Assembly (NCBI GenBank): GCA_943326825.2
Contig: CALPUT020000033.1
Span: 1-13,765, forward strand
Source of the DNA: Chryseobacterium gleum
GTDB lineage: Bacteria > Bacteroidota > Bacteroidia > Flavobacteriales_D > Crocinitomicaceae
DNA length: 13,765 nt
Reading direction: 5' to 3'
Below, piece by piece: positions 1 through 7,401 of this stretch. Positions within the stretch are counted from its first letter, which is position 1, and every line of letters starts with the position of its first letter. The notes under the pieces were generated by a model. It did not search any database, had not been told where the DNA came from, and saw only the letters and a program-made list of their open reading frames with translations. The position numbers and the translations under genes are program-made.

Positions 1-435
1 AGTAATTTCCGCTTTTTTCATACCTAAAATTGAACCATTTAGGTAGATATTCTCTCTTCCTGTTAACTCTGGATGAAACCCCGTACCTACTTCTAATAAA
101 GAAGCAACTCTGCCTTTGATCTTTACAGAACCAGTTGTTGGTGCGGTAATTCTTGATAACACTTTCAATAATGTACTTTTTCCTGCACCATTTCTTCCAA
201 TGATGCCTAACACATCACCTTGATTCACCTCAAAATTGATATCTTTTAATGACCAAACATAATTAGAATTTCCAGTCTGCGTTCGATCATTGGATTCACC
301 TAATTTCAATAATGGATTTTCTTTACCACGAATTGCACTCCACCATTTAATTAAATCATCACGCATGGTTCCGGTCCCCACAGCACCTAATCGATATTGT
401 TTGGATAGACCTTCAACTTTTATTAATGTGTTCAT
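1..435 (-). CDS. wzt: Polysaccharide ABC exporter ATP-binding protein (Wzt-like), 3' part outside window
   Basis: The frame opens with ATG at 435 and stays open for 145 codons to the window edge, so only the N-terminal part of the nucleotide-binding domain is visible. Residues 80-88 read GRNGAGKST, a perfect Walker A motif. They are followed by KVLSRITAPTTGSVKIKGR and SLLEVGTGFHPELTGRENIYLNG, which is characteristic of Wzt/TagH-type ATPases that energise export of lipid-linked O-antigen or teichoic acid. Residues 17-60 form the longer N-terminal insertion common in bacterial Wzt proteins. The signature motif, Walker B and any C-terminal glycan-binding domain lie outside the window. It starts 4 bp after the four-helix-bundle gene and is separated from its expected partner permease (1060-1899) by that gene. 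Family assignment is firm; the exported glycan is unknown. Confidence 0.95.
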   Translation of the reverse strand, partial: MNTLIKVEGLSKQYRLGAVGTGTMRDDLIKWWSAIRGKENPLLKLGESNDRTQTGNSNYVWSLKDINFEVNQGDVLGIIGRNGAGKSTLLKVLSRITAPTTGSVKIKGRVASLLEVGTGFHPELTGRENIYLNGSILGMKKAEIT

Positions 436-439
436 AATG

Positions 440-937
440 TTAAGATTGAGATTCAGATTGAGATTGAGATTGAGGGAAAGATTCAGACTGAGGTTGAGAT
501 TGAAATTCAGGCTGAGATTGAGAATTAATTAATTCATATATTGCTTTACTTTCTGATACTTGTCCTTTAACAGTAAATTGTTTTAAAAGGTATGATTTTA
601 CCTTGTTAATATCGTGAATTACAATTTTACTTTTTTCAATTATTAATTTCACTTCATCTTCTTGAAAATATGCAACCTTTACGCCATAAAGCAACAAACT
701 ATTTGTTTCAAAGGCAGAACCTCTTGAATAATCATAAAATTTAGCTTTATCCTTATTCCCTGTTCTACCAAAAGCTTCTGCAATATTTGCTGAAATACTT
801 ACAGAAGCTCTTCGAAGTTGAGATGTTAATCCATAATCTTCGCTTTTAGGTAATGAATTCGATATACGAAAAACATCTTCTCCTATTTCTATAGCTTTTT
901 GCCAAACTGGCATATCTGTAAAATCGTTATAACTCAT
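440..937 (-). CDS. Four-helix-bundle protein (23S rRNA intervening-sequence family) with Gln/Ser-rich repeat tail
   Basis: This 165-residue protein has the family hallmarks: an N-terminal MPVWQKAIEI segment and a central RRASVSISANIAEAFGR (residues 42-58), followed by SRGSAFETNSLL. These match the small four-helix-bundle family first noticed inside 23S rRNA intervening sequences; its biochemical role is not established. The core ends near residue 135. The last 26 residues (140-165) contain only Gln, Ser, Pro, Glu and Phe and are encoded by exactly 13 hexanucleotide units, so the tail looks like a repeat expansion added to the usual core of roughly 120 residues. The gene lies between wzm and wzt, 122 bp after the former and 4 bp before the latter. 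Its leader carries similar hexamer arrays. A role in polysaccharide export is not shown; it may be a passenger. Confidence 0.9.
   Translation of the reverse strand: MSYNDFTDMPVWQKAIEIGEDVFRISNSLPKSEDYGLTSQLRRASVSISANIAEAFGRTGNKDKAKFYDYSRGSAFETNSLLLYGVKVAYFQEDEVKLIIEKSKIVIHDINKVKSYLLKQFTVKGQVSESKAIYELINSQSQPEFQSQPQSESFPQSQSQSESQS
444..521. repeat. Array of 13 degenerate hexanucleotide units, in frame inside a gene
   Basis: Reading the plus strand, thirteen consecutive 6-base units fit without any slip; the consensus is GATTGA, with variants GATTCA, GACTGA, GGTTGA, GGCTGA, AATTCA and one outlier GGGAAA. Because six bases equal two codons, gain or loss of units keeps the reading frame, and the array encodes the 26-residue C-terminal tail of the four-helix-bundle protein. 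The same consensus recurs in that gene's leader (953-1000). Confidence 0.9.
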
Positions 938-952
938 TTTTCTTTATTTTGA

Positions 953-1000
953 GATTGAGGTTGAGGTTGAGATTGAGGCTAAGGTTAAGATTGAGGTTGA
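953..1000. repeat. Array of 8 hexanucleotide units in the leader of the four-helix-bundle gene
   Basis: Eight in-register units on the plus strand (GATTGA, GGTTGA twice, GATTGA, GGCTAA, GGTTAA, GATTGA, GGTTGA). They end 16 bases upstream of the ATG at 937 in the gene's direction and share their consensus with the array at the gene's other end. They lie in the 122-bp spacer after wzm, so changes in unit number would alter leader length. Confidence 0.9.
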
Positions 1001-1008
1001 GAAAATAT

Positions 1009-1047
1009 TATCCTTTACCTTATTCTTAACCTTATCCTTTACCTTAA
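1009..1047. repeat. Second hexanucleotide array (CCTTAT/CCTTTA type) just downstream of wzm
   Basis: Six successive 6-base units from 1012 to 1047 (CCTTTA, CCTTAT, TCTTAA, CCTTAT, CCTTTA, CCTTAA) include a perfect 14-base direct repeat, TATCCTTTACCTTA, at 1009-1022 and 1033-1046, a period of four units. It has a different consensus from the neighbouring array at 953-1000, but the same period. It ends 13 bases from the wzm stop codon. Confidence 0.8.
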
Positions 1048-1059
1048 TCTATTCTTATC

Positions 1060-1899
1060 CTAAACCGTATCCATAAATGTCTTCTCTGTCTTATTGAATA
1101 AAATTATCCCAACAAATAGCAATACAAACATACAAACTGCACTATAACCTAAATCTCCAAGATTAAACTGCCCATGATTGGTGAACCCATACCTAAAAGC
1201 TTCTATTATAGGCGCAATAGGATTGTACTCAATAAACGCTTTAAATTGTGGTGGTATAGCCGATAATGGATAAATTACGGGGGTTATATACATCAATAAA
1301 GTAACACCAAAAGAGATAAAATAAGTTAAATCTCGATATTTAGTAGTTAAAGATGATATTATTATACCAAGCCCCAAGGAAATCCCAGCAATAAGAACAA
1401 CATAAATAGGGAATAATAATACAGTGCTATTACCTGCTACAGCTCCTTTATAAAAATAATATGCGTATAAGCACAAAAATAAGCCTAGCTGAATAAAAAA
1501 CTTTAGTAAATTCGATATGACGATTGATATGGGAGACACCATTCGAGGAAAATAAACCTTCCCAAACAAACTTGCATTAGAAGTAAAGGTAGCAGAAGTA
1601 GCTAAAAAACAGGATTGAAAATAATTCCATACTGAAGTGCCAGCTAAATAAAACAAGGGTGCTGGAACTTCATCAGTTGAAATACCAGCAATATTATTAA
1701 ATACAAATGTATATACATACACAGTAAACAAGGGGGCTAAAAAAAGCCATAACGGGCCAAGCAAAGTCTGTTTATTTGCTGATATTATATCCCTTTTCAC
1801 AAAAATCCAGATTAGATCTTTGTAATTATATATTTCTAATAAATTAATTTTAAACAACTTATCTCTTGACTTTATTTCAGAAAAATTATTATTTGACAT
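1060..1899 (-). CDS. wzm: Polysaccharide ABC exporter permease (Wzm-like, ABC-2 family)
   Basis: This 279-residue protein has the normal length and plan of the ABC-2 permease that exports lipid-linked O-antigen. A short amphipathic N-terminus is followed by LIWIFVKRDI and TLLGPLWLFLAPLFTVYVYTF (first membrane spans), the cytoplasmic KVYFPRMVSPIS segment (residues 114-125), and spans at about 128-150, 160-184 and 190-212 with KYRDLTYF between. The conserved NPIAPIIEAFRYG stretch lies at residues 226-238, with a final span at about 254-268. The C-terminus ends in TEKTFMDTV, close to the usual end of the family. It would pair with the ATPase starting at 435, although a four-helix-bundle gene is interposed. 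The ATG at 1899 lies 4 bp after the upstream glycosyltransferase gene. Substrate cannot be read from the permease. Confidence 0.94.
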   Translation of the reverse strand: MSNNNFSEIKSRDKLFKINLLEIYNYKDLIWIFVKRDIISANKQTLLGPLWLFLAPLFTVYVYTFVFNNIAGISTDEVPAPLFYLAGTSVWNYFQSCFLATSATFTSNASLFGKVYFPRMVSPISIVISNLLKFFIQLGLFLCLYAYYFYKGAVAGNSTVLLFPIYVVLIAGISLGLGIIISSLTTKYRDLTYFISFGVTLLMYITPVIYPLSAIPPQFKAFIEYNPIAPIIEAFRYGFTNHGQFNLGDLGYSAVCMFVLLFVGIILFNKTEKTFMDTV

Positions 1900-1903
1900 T
1901 TAA

Positions 1904-2869
1904 TTAATTTTTTAACTTAAATAAAGATATATATATTCTATAAATTTTCTTAAAAAAATTTAATTTACCATATTTATTTGAGAATATAAAAATGGCACAG
2001 TCAAAATAATATTCCTTTTTAGATGAATATCTAAATTTATTAAATAAAAGTTTATCAAAATTATTCAAAATCAATAGATTTATAACTGATGAAAATTTAT
2101 AGTTGAATTCTTTATTGATCAATTTATACGTTTTAATCATTTTTTTTAAATTCCAAATTATTTTTGAACCGCTAAAAGTATTTGTTATACCTGATTTTCT
2201 AATATTATAAACAGACATTATCTCAGACATACGATAAGCTTTTCCATAATGAGCTAGTATAGAGTATAACATTATATCTCCTGTGATTACATTTCTTAAA
2301 ATCTTAGCACTTTTATTAATCAATTCTGAATTATTTCTAAATATTAATGATGATGTATGAAAAGGGTATTCAGAAATCAATAACTCTTCAGATTCATATT
2401 CGATCTTTTCTGCAATATTCTTAAACTTACTCAATGTTAACTCTTGCACCACAGTTTCATCCCAAATTTTCACTAAAGTTTCGTGACCTATAAAAAAGTA
2501 TTCATTGTTTTTTTCAAGAAAATCAACTTGTTTTTGCAACTTATAAGGATCTATCCAATAGTCATCACCTTCACAAAGAGCAATGTATTTACCTTTAGCT
2601 TTAGCAAACATAATTCTTGACACGCTAGAGGGATCTTTAGAAAATTGATTATCTGTTTGATAGATATTATTAAAAAGATTAGGGTAATTCAATTCAAATT
2701 CTTTTACAATCTCAAGAGTTTTATCCGTTGAAGCATCATCATGGACAATAATTTCGAATGAAAAATTTGTTTTTTGTGATAGAAAACTATATAAAGTTTT
2801 TCTAATGTACTCTTCATGATTAAAAGTAGGACATATAATTGAAACTAAAGGCTCATTTATTTTTTCCAT
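1904..2869 (-). CDS. Family 2 glycosyltransferase (GT-A fold)
   Basis: This 321-residue cytoplasmic enzyme is a GT2 glycosyltransferase expected to transfer a sugar from a nucleotide donor to a growing lipid-linked glycan. It opens with VSIICPTFNHEEYIRKTL (residues 9-26), carries the donor-site HDDASTD at 43-49, and the metal-binding region CEGDDYW at 99-105, which contains the D-x-D-like acids. After the catalytic half, residues 215-321 are very Lys/Phe/Ile-rich, with an amphipathic pattern that could touch the membrane; no clear transmembrane segment is evident. It lies 3 bp after the methyltransferase gene and 4 bp before wzm, so it is almost certainly co-transcribed. Donor and acceptor cannot be deduced. 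Confidence 0.93.
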   Translation of the reverse strand: MEKINEPLVSIICPTFNHEEYIRKTLYSFLSQKTNFSFEIIVHDDASTDKTLEIVKEFELNYPNLFNNIYQTDNQFSKDPSSVSRIMFAKAKGKYIALCEGDDYWIDPYKLQKQVDFLEKNNEYFFIGHETLVKIWDETVVQELTLSKFKNIAEKIEYESEELLISEYPFHTSSLIFRNNSELINKSAKILRNVITGDIMLYSILAHYGKAYRMSEIMSVYNIRKSGITNTFSGSKIIWNLKKMIKTYKLINKEFNYKFSSVINLLILNNFDKLLFNKFRYSSKKEYYFDCAIFIFSNKYGKLNFFKKIYRIYISLFKLKN

Positions 2870-2872
2870 ACT

Positions 2873-3454
2873 TTAATCAACTAAATCAAACTTCATAGTA
2901 TGAACATCTACATTTTTTGTTTTATCACACTTAGCTAGAATATTATATTTTATAGGAAATAAATTTCTATCAGGTGTATTTAACTTGTCAATTTCTATAA
3001 TTTCAAAATCCTTTAAAAGTACTTTCCATCCAAATTCTGTAATTCTCCAACAATCAGGAGCTGGTCCGTGAATTCTCCAATTCAATGGAGCGGACAATAA
3101 TAAGTAACCATCATGTTTTAATATTCTGCGTAATTCTTCAATTGCACTAAAAGGATTGATTGTATGCTCTAGAATTTCTAAACAAGTGATTATATCATAT
3201 GTTGAGTCTGTGATATGTGGATTATATTTTGTCAAATCCCCTATAATATCTGGATTATAATCAGATACTATATCTAAAGTTTCTATATTACAATTTTTAA
3301 ACATTTTTTGAACCTCAGACCTTTTTTGTGGCCCAACTTCTAATAATCTCATATTAGTTTGTGAGATTTTTAATGAACAACGTTTGATAAAATCATTTAC
3401 ATGATCTCTTGCAATTTCAAATGTGTCATTGTCGAATTTTGAAGGTAATGTCAT
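2873..3454 (-). CDS. Class I SAM-dependent methyltransferase
   Basis: This 193-residue protein has a compact Rossmann methyltransferase core. Motif I is MRLLEVGPQ (residues 35-43), an acidic residue ends strand 2 (ETLDIV, 59-64), and TYDIITCLEILEHT (85-98) corresponds to the post-II region seen in Methyltransf_11-like enzymes. Residues 115-139 (DGYLLLSAPLN followed by HGPAPDCWRIT) match a segment often found in methyltransferases of polysaccharide loci. It is short for the group because it has little beyond the core. The likely role is methylation of a sugar hydroxyl or another group on the glycan or its precursor; the acceptor is unknown. It lies 25 bp after the SMP-30-like gene and 3 bp before a GT2 gene. 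Confidence 0.88.
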   Translation of the reverse strand: MTLPSKFDNDTFEIARDHVNDFIKRCSLKISQTNMRLLEVGPQKRSEVQKMFKNCNIETLDIVSDYNPDIIGDLTKYNPHITDSTYDIITCLEILEHTINPFSAIEELRRILKHDGYLLLSAPLNWRIHGPAPDCWRITEFGWKVLLKDFEIIEIDKLNTPDRNLFPIKYNILAKCDKTKNVDVHTMKFDLVD

Positions 3455-3479
3455 TTTTATCTTAATTTAATTTTAGTTA

Positions 3480-4325
3480 TTATCTTATTTTTATTTTAAA
3501 TAAACCACCTGCTAATGGCTCAAATTTTAAATTATCTTTTGCAGTAGTAATAAATAGAATATCCATATTTTTTCCACCAATACAGCATGAAGTTACATTA
3601 TTACAAGGTAATATAATTTCAATTATTTTTTTACCAGTTTTTGGGTTCCATTTACAAACTTTTCCACCTCCCCATTCTGCAACCCAAATCATATCATCAA
3701 TATCTACACACATACCATCTGGATATCCTTCTCCATCAATTTCTATGATATAGCTATCAAAAATTGCTTCTCCAGTATTAATGTTGTAACTATATTTTCC
3801 TACTTTTTTTGTTGGAGTATCAATAAAATATAATGTATCTCCTAGACTTGAAAACCCAAGACCATTAGATATAGTTGTTTTTTGAATAATAGAATTGAAA
3901 CTTTCCTCACTAAAAGATATTAACTCACCTTCCCCTTTAAAATCTTTTTTTTCACCTTTTGTTCCAATTAAAAATCTTCCTACAGCATCCAATTTACCAT
4001 CATTATATCTCATCTCAATATTTTTAAGATAAGAACCTAACAAAACTCGCAAACCAGTTTTAGGATTTATATTATAAATACCAGATTTTTCAGCAGATAA
4101 TAAAAACCCATCATTTTTAACAACAACGCAACCAACTTGACCATCAGTTTTAAATGATTTTATTTCGGATGTAGTCATGTTGATCGAATAAATTAAACAT
4201 TGTTCAATTGAAACAAAATATAAAATTTGCTCTTTATTATCCCAACATGGACCTTCTAAAAGTGAAGATCCTGCATAAAAAACAAGTTCTAAATTCGCGT
4301 TATTATACGGTAAGTCCATAATCAT
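3480..4325 (-). CDS. SMP-30/gluconolactonase/LRE family beta-propeller protein
   Basis: The 281-residue protein fits the six-bladed SMP-30 propeller, a family of metal-dependent lactonases. Its expected metal ligands are visible: Glu24 in LLEGPCWD, Asn154 in ISNGLGFS and Asp203 in YPDGMCVD; Asn108 in MRYNDGKLD is at the usual substrate-side position. Known family members hydrolyse sugar lactones such as gluconolactone; here the lactone is unknown. No signal peptide is seen, so it is probably cytoplasmic. Two starts are possible, ATG 4325 and ATG 4319; either makes the gene overlap the end of the upstream glycosyltransferase gene (23 or 17 bp), suggesting coupled translation. Finding a lactonase-like protein beside three SDR dehydrogenases hints that a sugar is oxidised to a lactone and opened to an acid, but this is inference. 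Confidence 0.9.
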   Translation of the reverse strand: MIMDLPYNNANLELVFYAGSSLLEGPCWDNKEQILYFVSIEQCLIYSINMTTSEIKSFKTDGQVGCVVVKNDGFLLSAEKSGIYNINPKTGLRVLLGSYLKNIEMRYNDGKLDAVGRFLIGTKGEKKDFKGEGELISFSEESFNSIIQKTTISNGLGFSSLGDTLYFIDTPTKKVGKYSYNINTGEAIFDSYIIEIDGEGYPDGMCVDIDDMIWVAEWGGGKVCKWNPKTGKKIIEIILPCNNVTSCCIGGKNMDILFITTAKDNLKFEPLAGGLFKIKIR

Positions 4326-5529
4326 TTAAAAGATTTCTTATATTATTATTGTTGTAATGAGTTACCTTGAATATTTTAGTTGAATGAACGCCATAATCCA
4401 ATAATTGCTGATTTTTTATTTTAGCAACAGATTCATCAATATATGCAACTAATACAGCATCATATTCTATATTACTAACTGAACTTACTGGGTTTACATT
4501 TAAATTCAATATTAAATATTCTTGAAACAAATCGTCTAACCAAGCCACAACATTATATTTTTTTTCTTTTATTAAGCGATGGTGTAGATGTTGACCAAAT
4601 GTACCTGCTCCCATTACTATTATTCTAGAGCCTAAAGGTATTTTGCCAAATGGAAATAAATTATCTGAAGAAAGCAAGCTTTTAGCAGTTAAGTCTGTTC
4701 TAACCGTTAACAGGCTTAATAAAAAAAGATCAAGTTGAGGTAGTAATAAAGATGCGAATTTTGTTTCATTGAATTTATTTCTTAAAAAATGATATAAAAG
4801 ATTATATTTTTCAATATCAAGGTATGTTAACTCCCTTGTTTTTACCATTGAATCAATTCTTTGTCTATATCTATAGTGGGTTGAATTTGAAATATAAATG
4901 GCATTTGCATCTAACAAAGTAGGATATGAACAAGCAGCATCTTCAGCCATAAAAATCATATTACTAACCGCCATTTGATTTTTATAAAGGACCTCCCTTT
5001 TGAACAATTTATTCCATAAGTATGAATAAATACCGAATTGAGAAAACGAACCAGTATTTAACATTTTTGAATAAAAAACATTTTCTAATTTTTTATCCTT
5101 GTATAATCCTATTGGCAAATTATTATATAATACTTCTACCACTTTGTTATTCAATTCTTCTTTATGCCCAGCAACAACAATATCTACATTATATTTTAAA
5201 ACATCGTTTATCAAAACTTCATACATTTCAGGTTCTATCCAATCATCTCCATCTACATATCCAATATAACTTCCTGTAGATATATTTAATCCTGTCTTTC
5301 TTGCACTTACTAATCCTTCATTAAGTTTATGAATAACCTTTATTCTTTTATCCAATGAAGCATAATAATCACAAATGACAGCACAATTATCAATAGAGCC
5401 GTCATTGACAAGTATAATTTCTAAATTAGTATATGTTTGACCAATAATACTTTCTATGCATTGTGGTAAATATTTTTCCACCCCATAAATTGGTACGATT
5501 ATACTGATAAGATTGTTATTATAATGCAT
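4303..5529 (-). CDS. Family 2 glycosyltransferase with C-terminal Rossmann-like module
   Basis: The 408-residue protein has a standard GT2 N-terminal half: ISIIVPIYGVEKYLPQC (residues 9-24), VNDGSIDN (41-48), and the metal-binding YVDGDDWIEP (91-100). EDAAC at 196-200 lies where this family often has its catalytic acidic motif. Beyond about residue 300 a separate domain begins with SRIIVMGAGTFGQHL (301-315) and continues to VVAWLDDLF, a glycine-rich beta-alpha-beta pattern like dinucleotide- or nucleotide-sugar-binding folds. This makes it longer than a plain GT2 of about 300 residues. A similar module starts the FkbM protein at 6321-7388. The gene begins 17 bp after the SDR gene and its 3' end overlaps the SMP-30-like gene. 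Glycosyltransferase activity is well supported; the role of the extra domain is unknown. Confidence 0.92.
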   Translation of the reverse strand: MHYNNNLISIIVPIYGVEKYLPQCIESIIGQTYTNLEIILVNDGSIDNCAVICDYYASLDKRIKVIHKLNEGLVSARKTGLNISTGSYIGYVDGDDWIEPEMYEVLINDVLKYNVDIVVAGHKEELNNKVVEVLYNNLPIGLYKDKKLENVFYSKMLNTGSFSQFGIYSYLWNKLFKREVLYKNQMAVSNMIFMAEDAACSYPTLLDANAIYISNSTHYRYRQRIDSMVKTRELTYLDIEKYNLLYHFLRNKFNETKFASLLLPQLDLFLLSLLTVRTDLTAKSLLSSDNLFPFGKIPLGSRIIVMGAGTFGQHLHHRLIKEKKYNVVAWLDDLFQEYLILNLNVNPVSSVSNIEYDAVLVAYIDESVAKIKNQQLLDYGVHSTKIFKVTHYNNNNIRNLLNDYGLTV

Positions 5530-5546
5530 TATTAATAAATAAACAA

Positions 5547-6311
5547 TTAAATATATTCTCCTGCTGTTACACGAATATTTGAGCCAGTAACCATTGAAGA
5601 TTCATCTGATAATAAATAGGTGAAAGCAGGAAGATGATCTTCAGGAGTCAACATTCTTCCCATAGGTAAAATTGACGCACCTAATTCTAAAAGTTGTTCA
5701 ACTGACATACCATTTTTTTTCCTTAATAAAATTTCCCCATCAGTAGGTGTCCAACCCATTGTAATAAAATTACAACGAATTTTATCCACCGCATAATTGT
5801 GAGATATGTGCTCAAACATGGTAAATAAAGCGCCTTTAGATATGGCATAAGGTGCTCTATCCTTTTGACCACTCCAAGAATGAGCAGAGCCTACAAGTAC
5901 AATAGAACCACCCCCAATTTTATTCATACATTTTATAGCATTTTGTACACAAAAAAAAGCAGATTTTATATTAATATCCATCACATCATCATAGGTTTGT
6001 TCGTCACAATCAATCACAGATGCTATTGGTGTGATTCCAGCATAATTTACAAAGCCATCAATATTACCAAATTTACCCTCTGCAATATCAAACAATTTTT
6101 TGCAATCATTTATATTTTTCAAATCAGATTCTACAAATAAAATATTATTTGAATTTTCCTTATTTTCATTTAATATATTCAAAGCGGCAATTTTATCCCT
6201 TCCTCCAAAAACCACATTGGCTCCCTGATTAAGACATTCCTTAATTAAAGAACGACCAATTCCCTTTGTTCCACCTGTTATTACTATTGTTTTATTTTGT
6301 AATCTATTCAT
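5547..6311 (-). CDS. Divergent short-chain dehydrogenase/reductase (SDR)
   Basis: This 254-residue classical SDR has the NAD(P)-binding TGGTKGIG at residues 12-19, catalytic Ser142 in VGSAHSW, and the Tyr155-x-x-x-Lys159 pair in APYAISKG, so catalysis is likely intact. Two conserved places differ from the family norm: NNAG/NSAG is NYAG at 89-92, and the usual Pro-Gly after the catalytic segment is replaced in FITMGWTPTDGE. These changes suggest a specialised substrate pocket. The SDR fold reduces or oxidises an alcohol/ketone; the cofactor and substrate cannot be set from the sequence (Arg38 in GGRDK favours NADP(H) weakly). It lies between the FkbM methyltransferase (9 bp gap) and a GT2 gene (17 bp gap), consistent with one operon. 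Confidence 0.92.
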   Translation of the reverse strand: MNRLQNKTIVITGGTKGIGRSLIKECLNQGANVVFGGRDKIAALNILNENKENSNNILFVESDLKNINDCKKLFDIAEGKFGNIDGFVNYAGITPIASVIDCDEQTYDDVMDINIKSAFFCVQNAIKCMNKIGGGSIVLVGSAHSWSGQKDRAPYAISKGALFTMFEHISHNYAVDKIRCNFITMGWTPTDGEILLRKKNGMSVEQLLELGASILPMGRMLTPEDHLPAFTYLLSDESSMVTGSNIRVTAGEYI

Positions 6312-6320
6312 TTATGTTTT

Positions 6321-7388
6321 TTAAACTGCATATAAAATTGCGTCAACACCAAGTTTGTTATGTATTCTAAAATAAAATTTATAATCATTACGAATCGACT
6401 TTATAAAATTAAACAACCTATAAAGATCAATTTGCTTATGGTAAATACTTATTGCAAGTTTTGGTTTATTGAACGATATTGTATTTATTGAGCCGCACAA
6501 TGCTTCAAATTCAGCACCTTCAATATCCATTTTAATAAATGAAGCAAAATTTCCACAAATATTATCTACAGTATCAACTTTAATTAAATTTGAATCTATT
6601 TCTGAAATATTGGTGATTATTTTAGATTGGTCGTCATTAAGATTAAAGGTTAGTTTATCTTTTTTATTCCAAACACCAATATTTAATATACTAGTATTTG
6701 GTAAATTAACTGCTTTTTTTTCTAAAGACAAAAAATTATTTGAATCTGGCTCAACTGCGTAATATTTAGAATATCCGCCAATTTTTTTTATATAATTAAA
6801 TAAGCTATCACCGTCATATGCTCCACAATCAACTACAACTTCTTCTTTAGATAAATTCAAAAAATCAGGAATGTAGTCCCAATTTACAACATTTTTATCA
6901 ATATAATTCCAATCATTATTATATCTAGCAGTTAAATAATTACTAAAACCTTCCTTTGATTCTATATCTGACAAGCAATCAAATATTTCCTCCAAAGTTT
7001 GTTTATTTAAGGATATAAACTCGTCATCAATTGACATTTCAAACTCATGAATATCAAAAAAAGAAAATATTGTAGAAACTGAATCGTGTTTTTCATAATT
7101 ATCTTTTAAATTAGGAAAACCATGTGCAATCAGAATATTAAACTTCTTATTTTTATAACATATATTTTCAAATGATTCCACTGTAAATTCATTATTGATT
7201 AATTTACCGATATCATTCAAATTATTTGAAAAAATACCAGCAATATTAACATTTAAAATTTTAAATCTTTTTACGAAAATTTCAGCACATTTACCAGCCC
7301 CCCATAATATCAATGGTAGATTTTCATTTTGAATTTCTAACAATGTTTCAACATTACTTTTCTTTTTATTCAGTTTTTCAATATTCAT
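6321..7388 (-). CDS. FkbM-family methyltransferase with N-terminal Rossmann-like module
   Basis: The C-terminal half of this 355-residue protein is an FkbM-type SAM methyltransferase: VVVDCGAYDGDSLFNYI (residues 184-200) is the SAM-binding motif I, YAVEPDSNNF (210-219) the second strand with its acidic residue, and SFIKMDIEGAEFEAL (283-297) the family's diagnostic MDIEGAE motif. Family members are O-methyltransferases, several acting on sugars. The first 120 residues are separate: LPLILWGAGKCAEIFVKRF (24-42) is a glycine-rich nucleotide-binding pattern, followed by NILIAHG (84-90), resembling the module at the C-terminus of the GT2 at 4303-5529. The start context is ATTAAAATG. Methylation of the glycan or its precursor is likely; the acceptor is unknown. 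Confidence 0.9.
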   Translation of the reverse strand: MNIEKLNKKKSNVETLLEIQNENLPLILWGAGKCAEIFVKRFKILNVNIAGIFSNNLNDIGKLINNEFTVESFENICYKNKKFNILIAHGFPNLKDNYEKHDSVSTIFSFFDIHEFEMSIDDEFISLNKQTLEEIFDCLSDIESKEGFSNYLTARYNNDWNYIDKNVVNWDYIPDFLNLSKEEVVVDCGAYDGDSLFNYIKKIGGYSKYYAVEPDSNNFLSLEKKAVNLPNTSILNIGVWNKKDKLTFNLNDDQSKIITNISEIDSNLIKVDTVDNICGNFASFIKMDIEGAEFEALCGSINTISFNKPKLAISIYHKQIDLYRLFNFIKSIRNDYKFYFRIHNKLGVDAILYAV

Positions 7389-7401
7389 TTTAATATCTTA
7401 A

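Noticed and set aside
290..532. Plus-strand ORF of 80 codons with an Arg/Leu-rich repeat tail
   Set aside because: It runs opposite to the wzt start and the four-helix-bundle gene; the Arg/Leu alternation is just the hexamer array read on the other strand.
444..1047. CRISPR array
   Set aside because: The repeats are contiguous 6-base units without spacers and there are no cas genes.
5022..5279. Plus-strand ORF of 85 codons
   Set aside because: Lies entirely antisense to the GT2 gene at 4303-5529 and shows no recognisable domain.
5865..6140. Plus-strand ORF of 91 codons
   Set aside because: Antisense to the SDR gene at 5547-6311, whose catalytic motifs prove the minus-strand frame.
6469..6762. 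Plus-strand ORF of 97 codons
   Set aside because: Antisense to the FkbM methyltransferase motifs; composition is that of a shadow frame.
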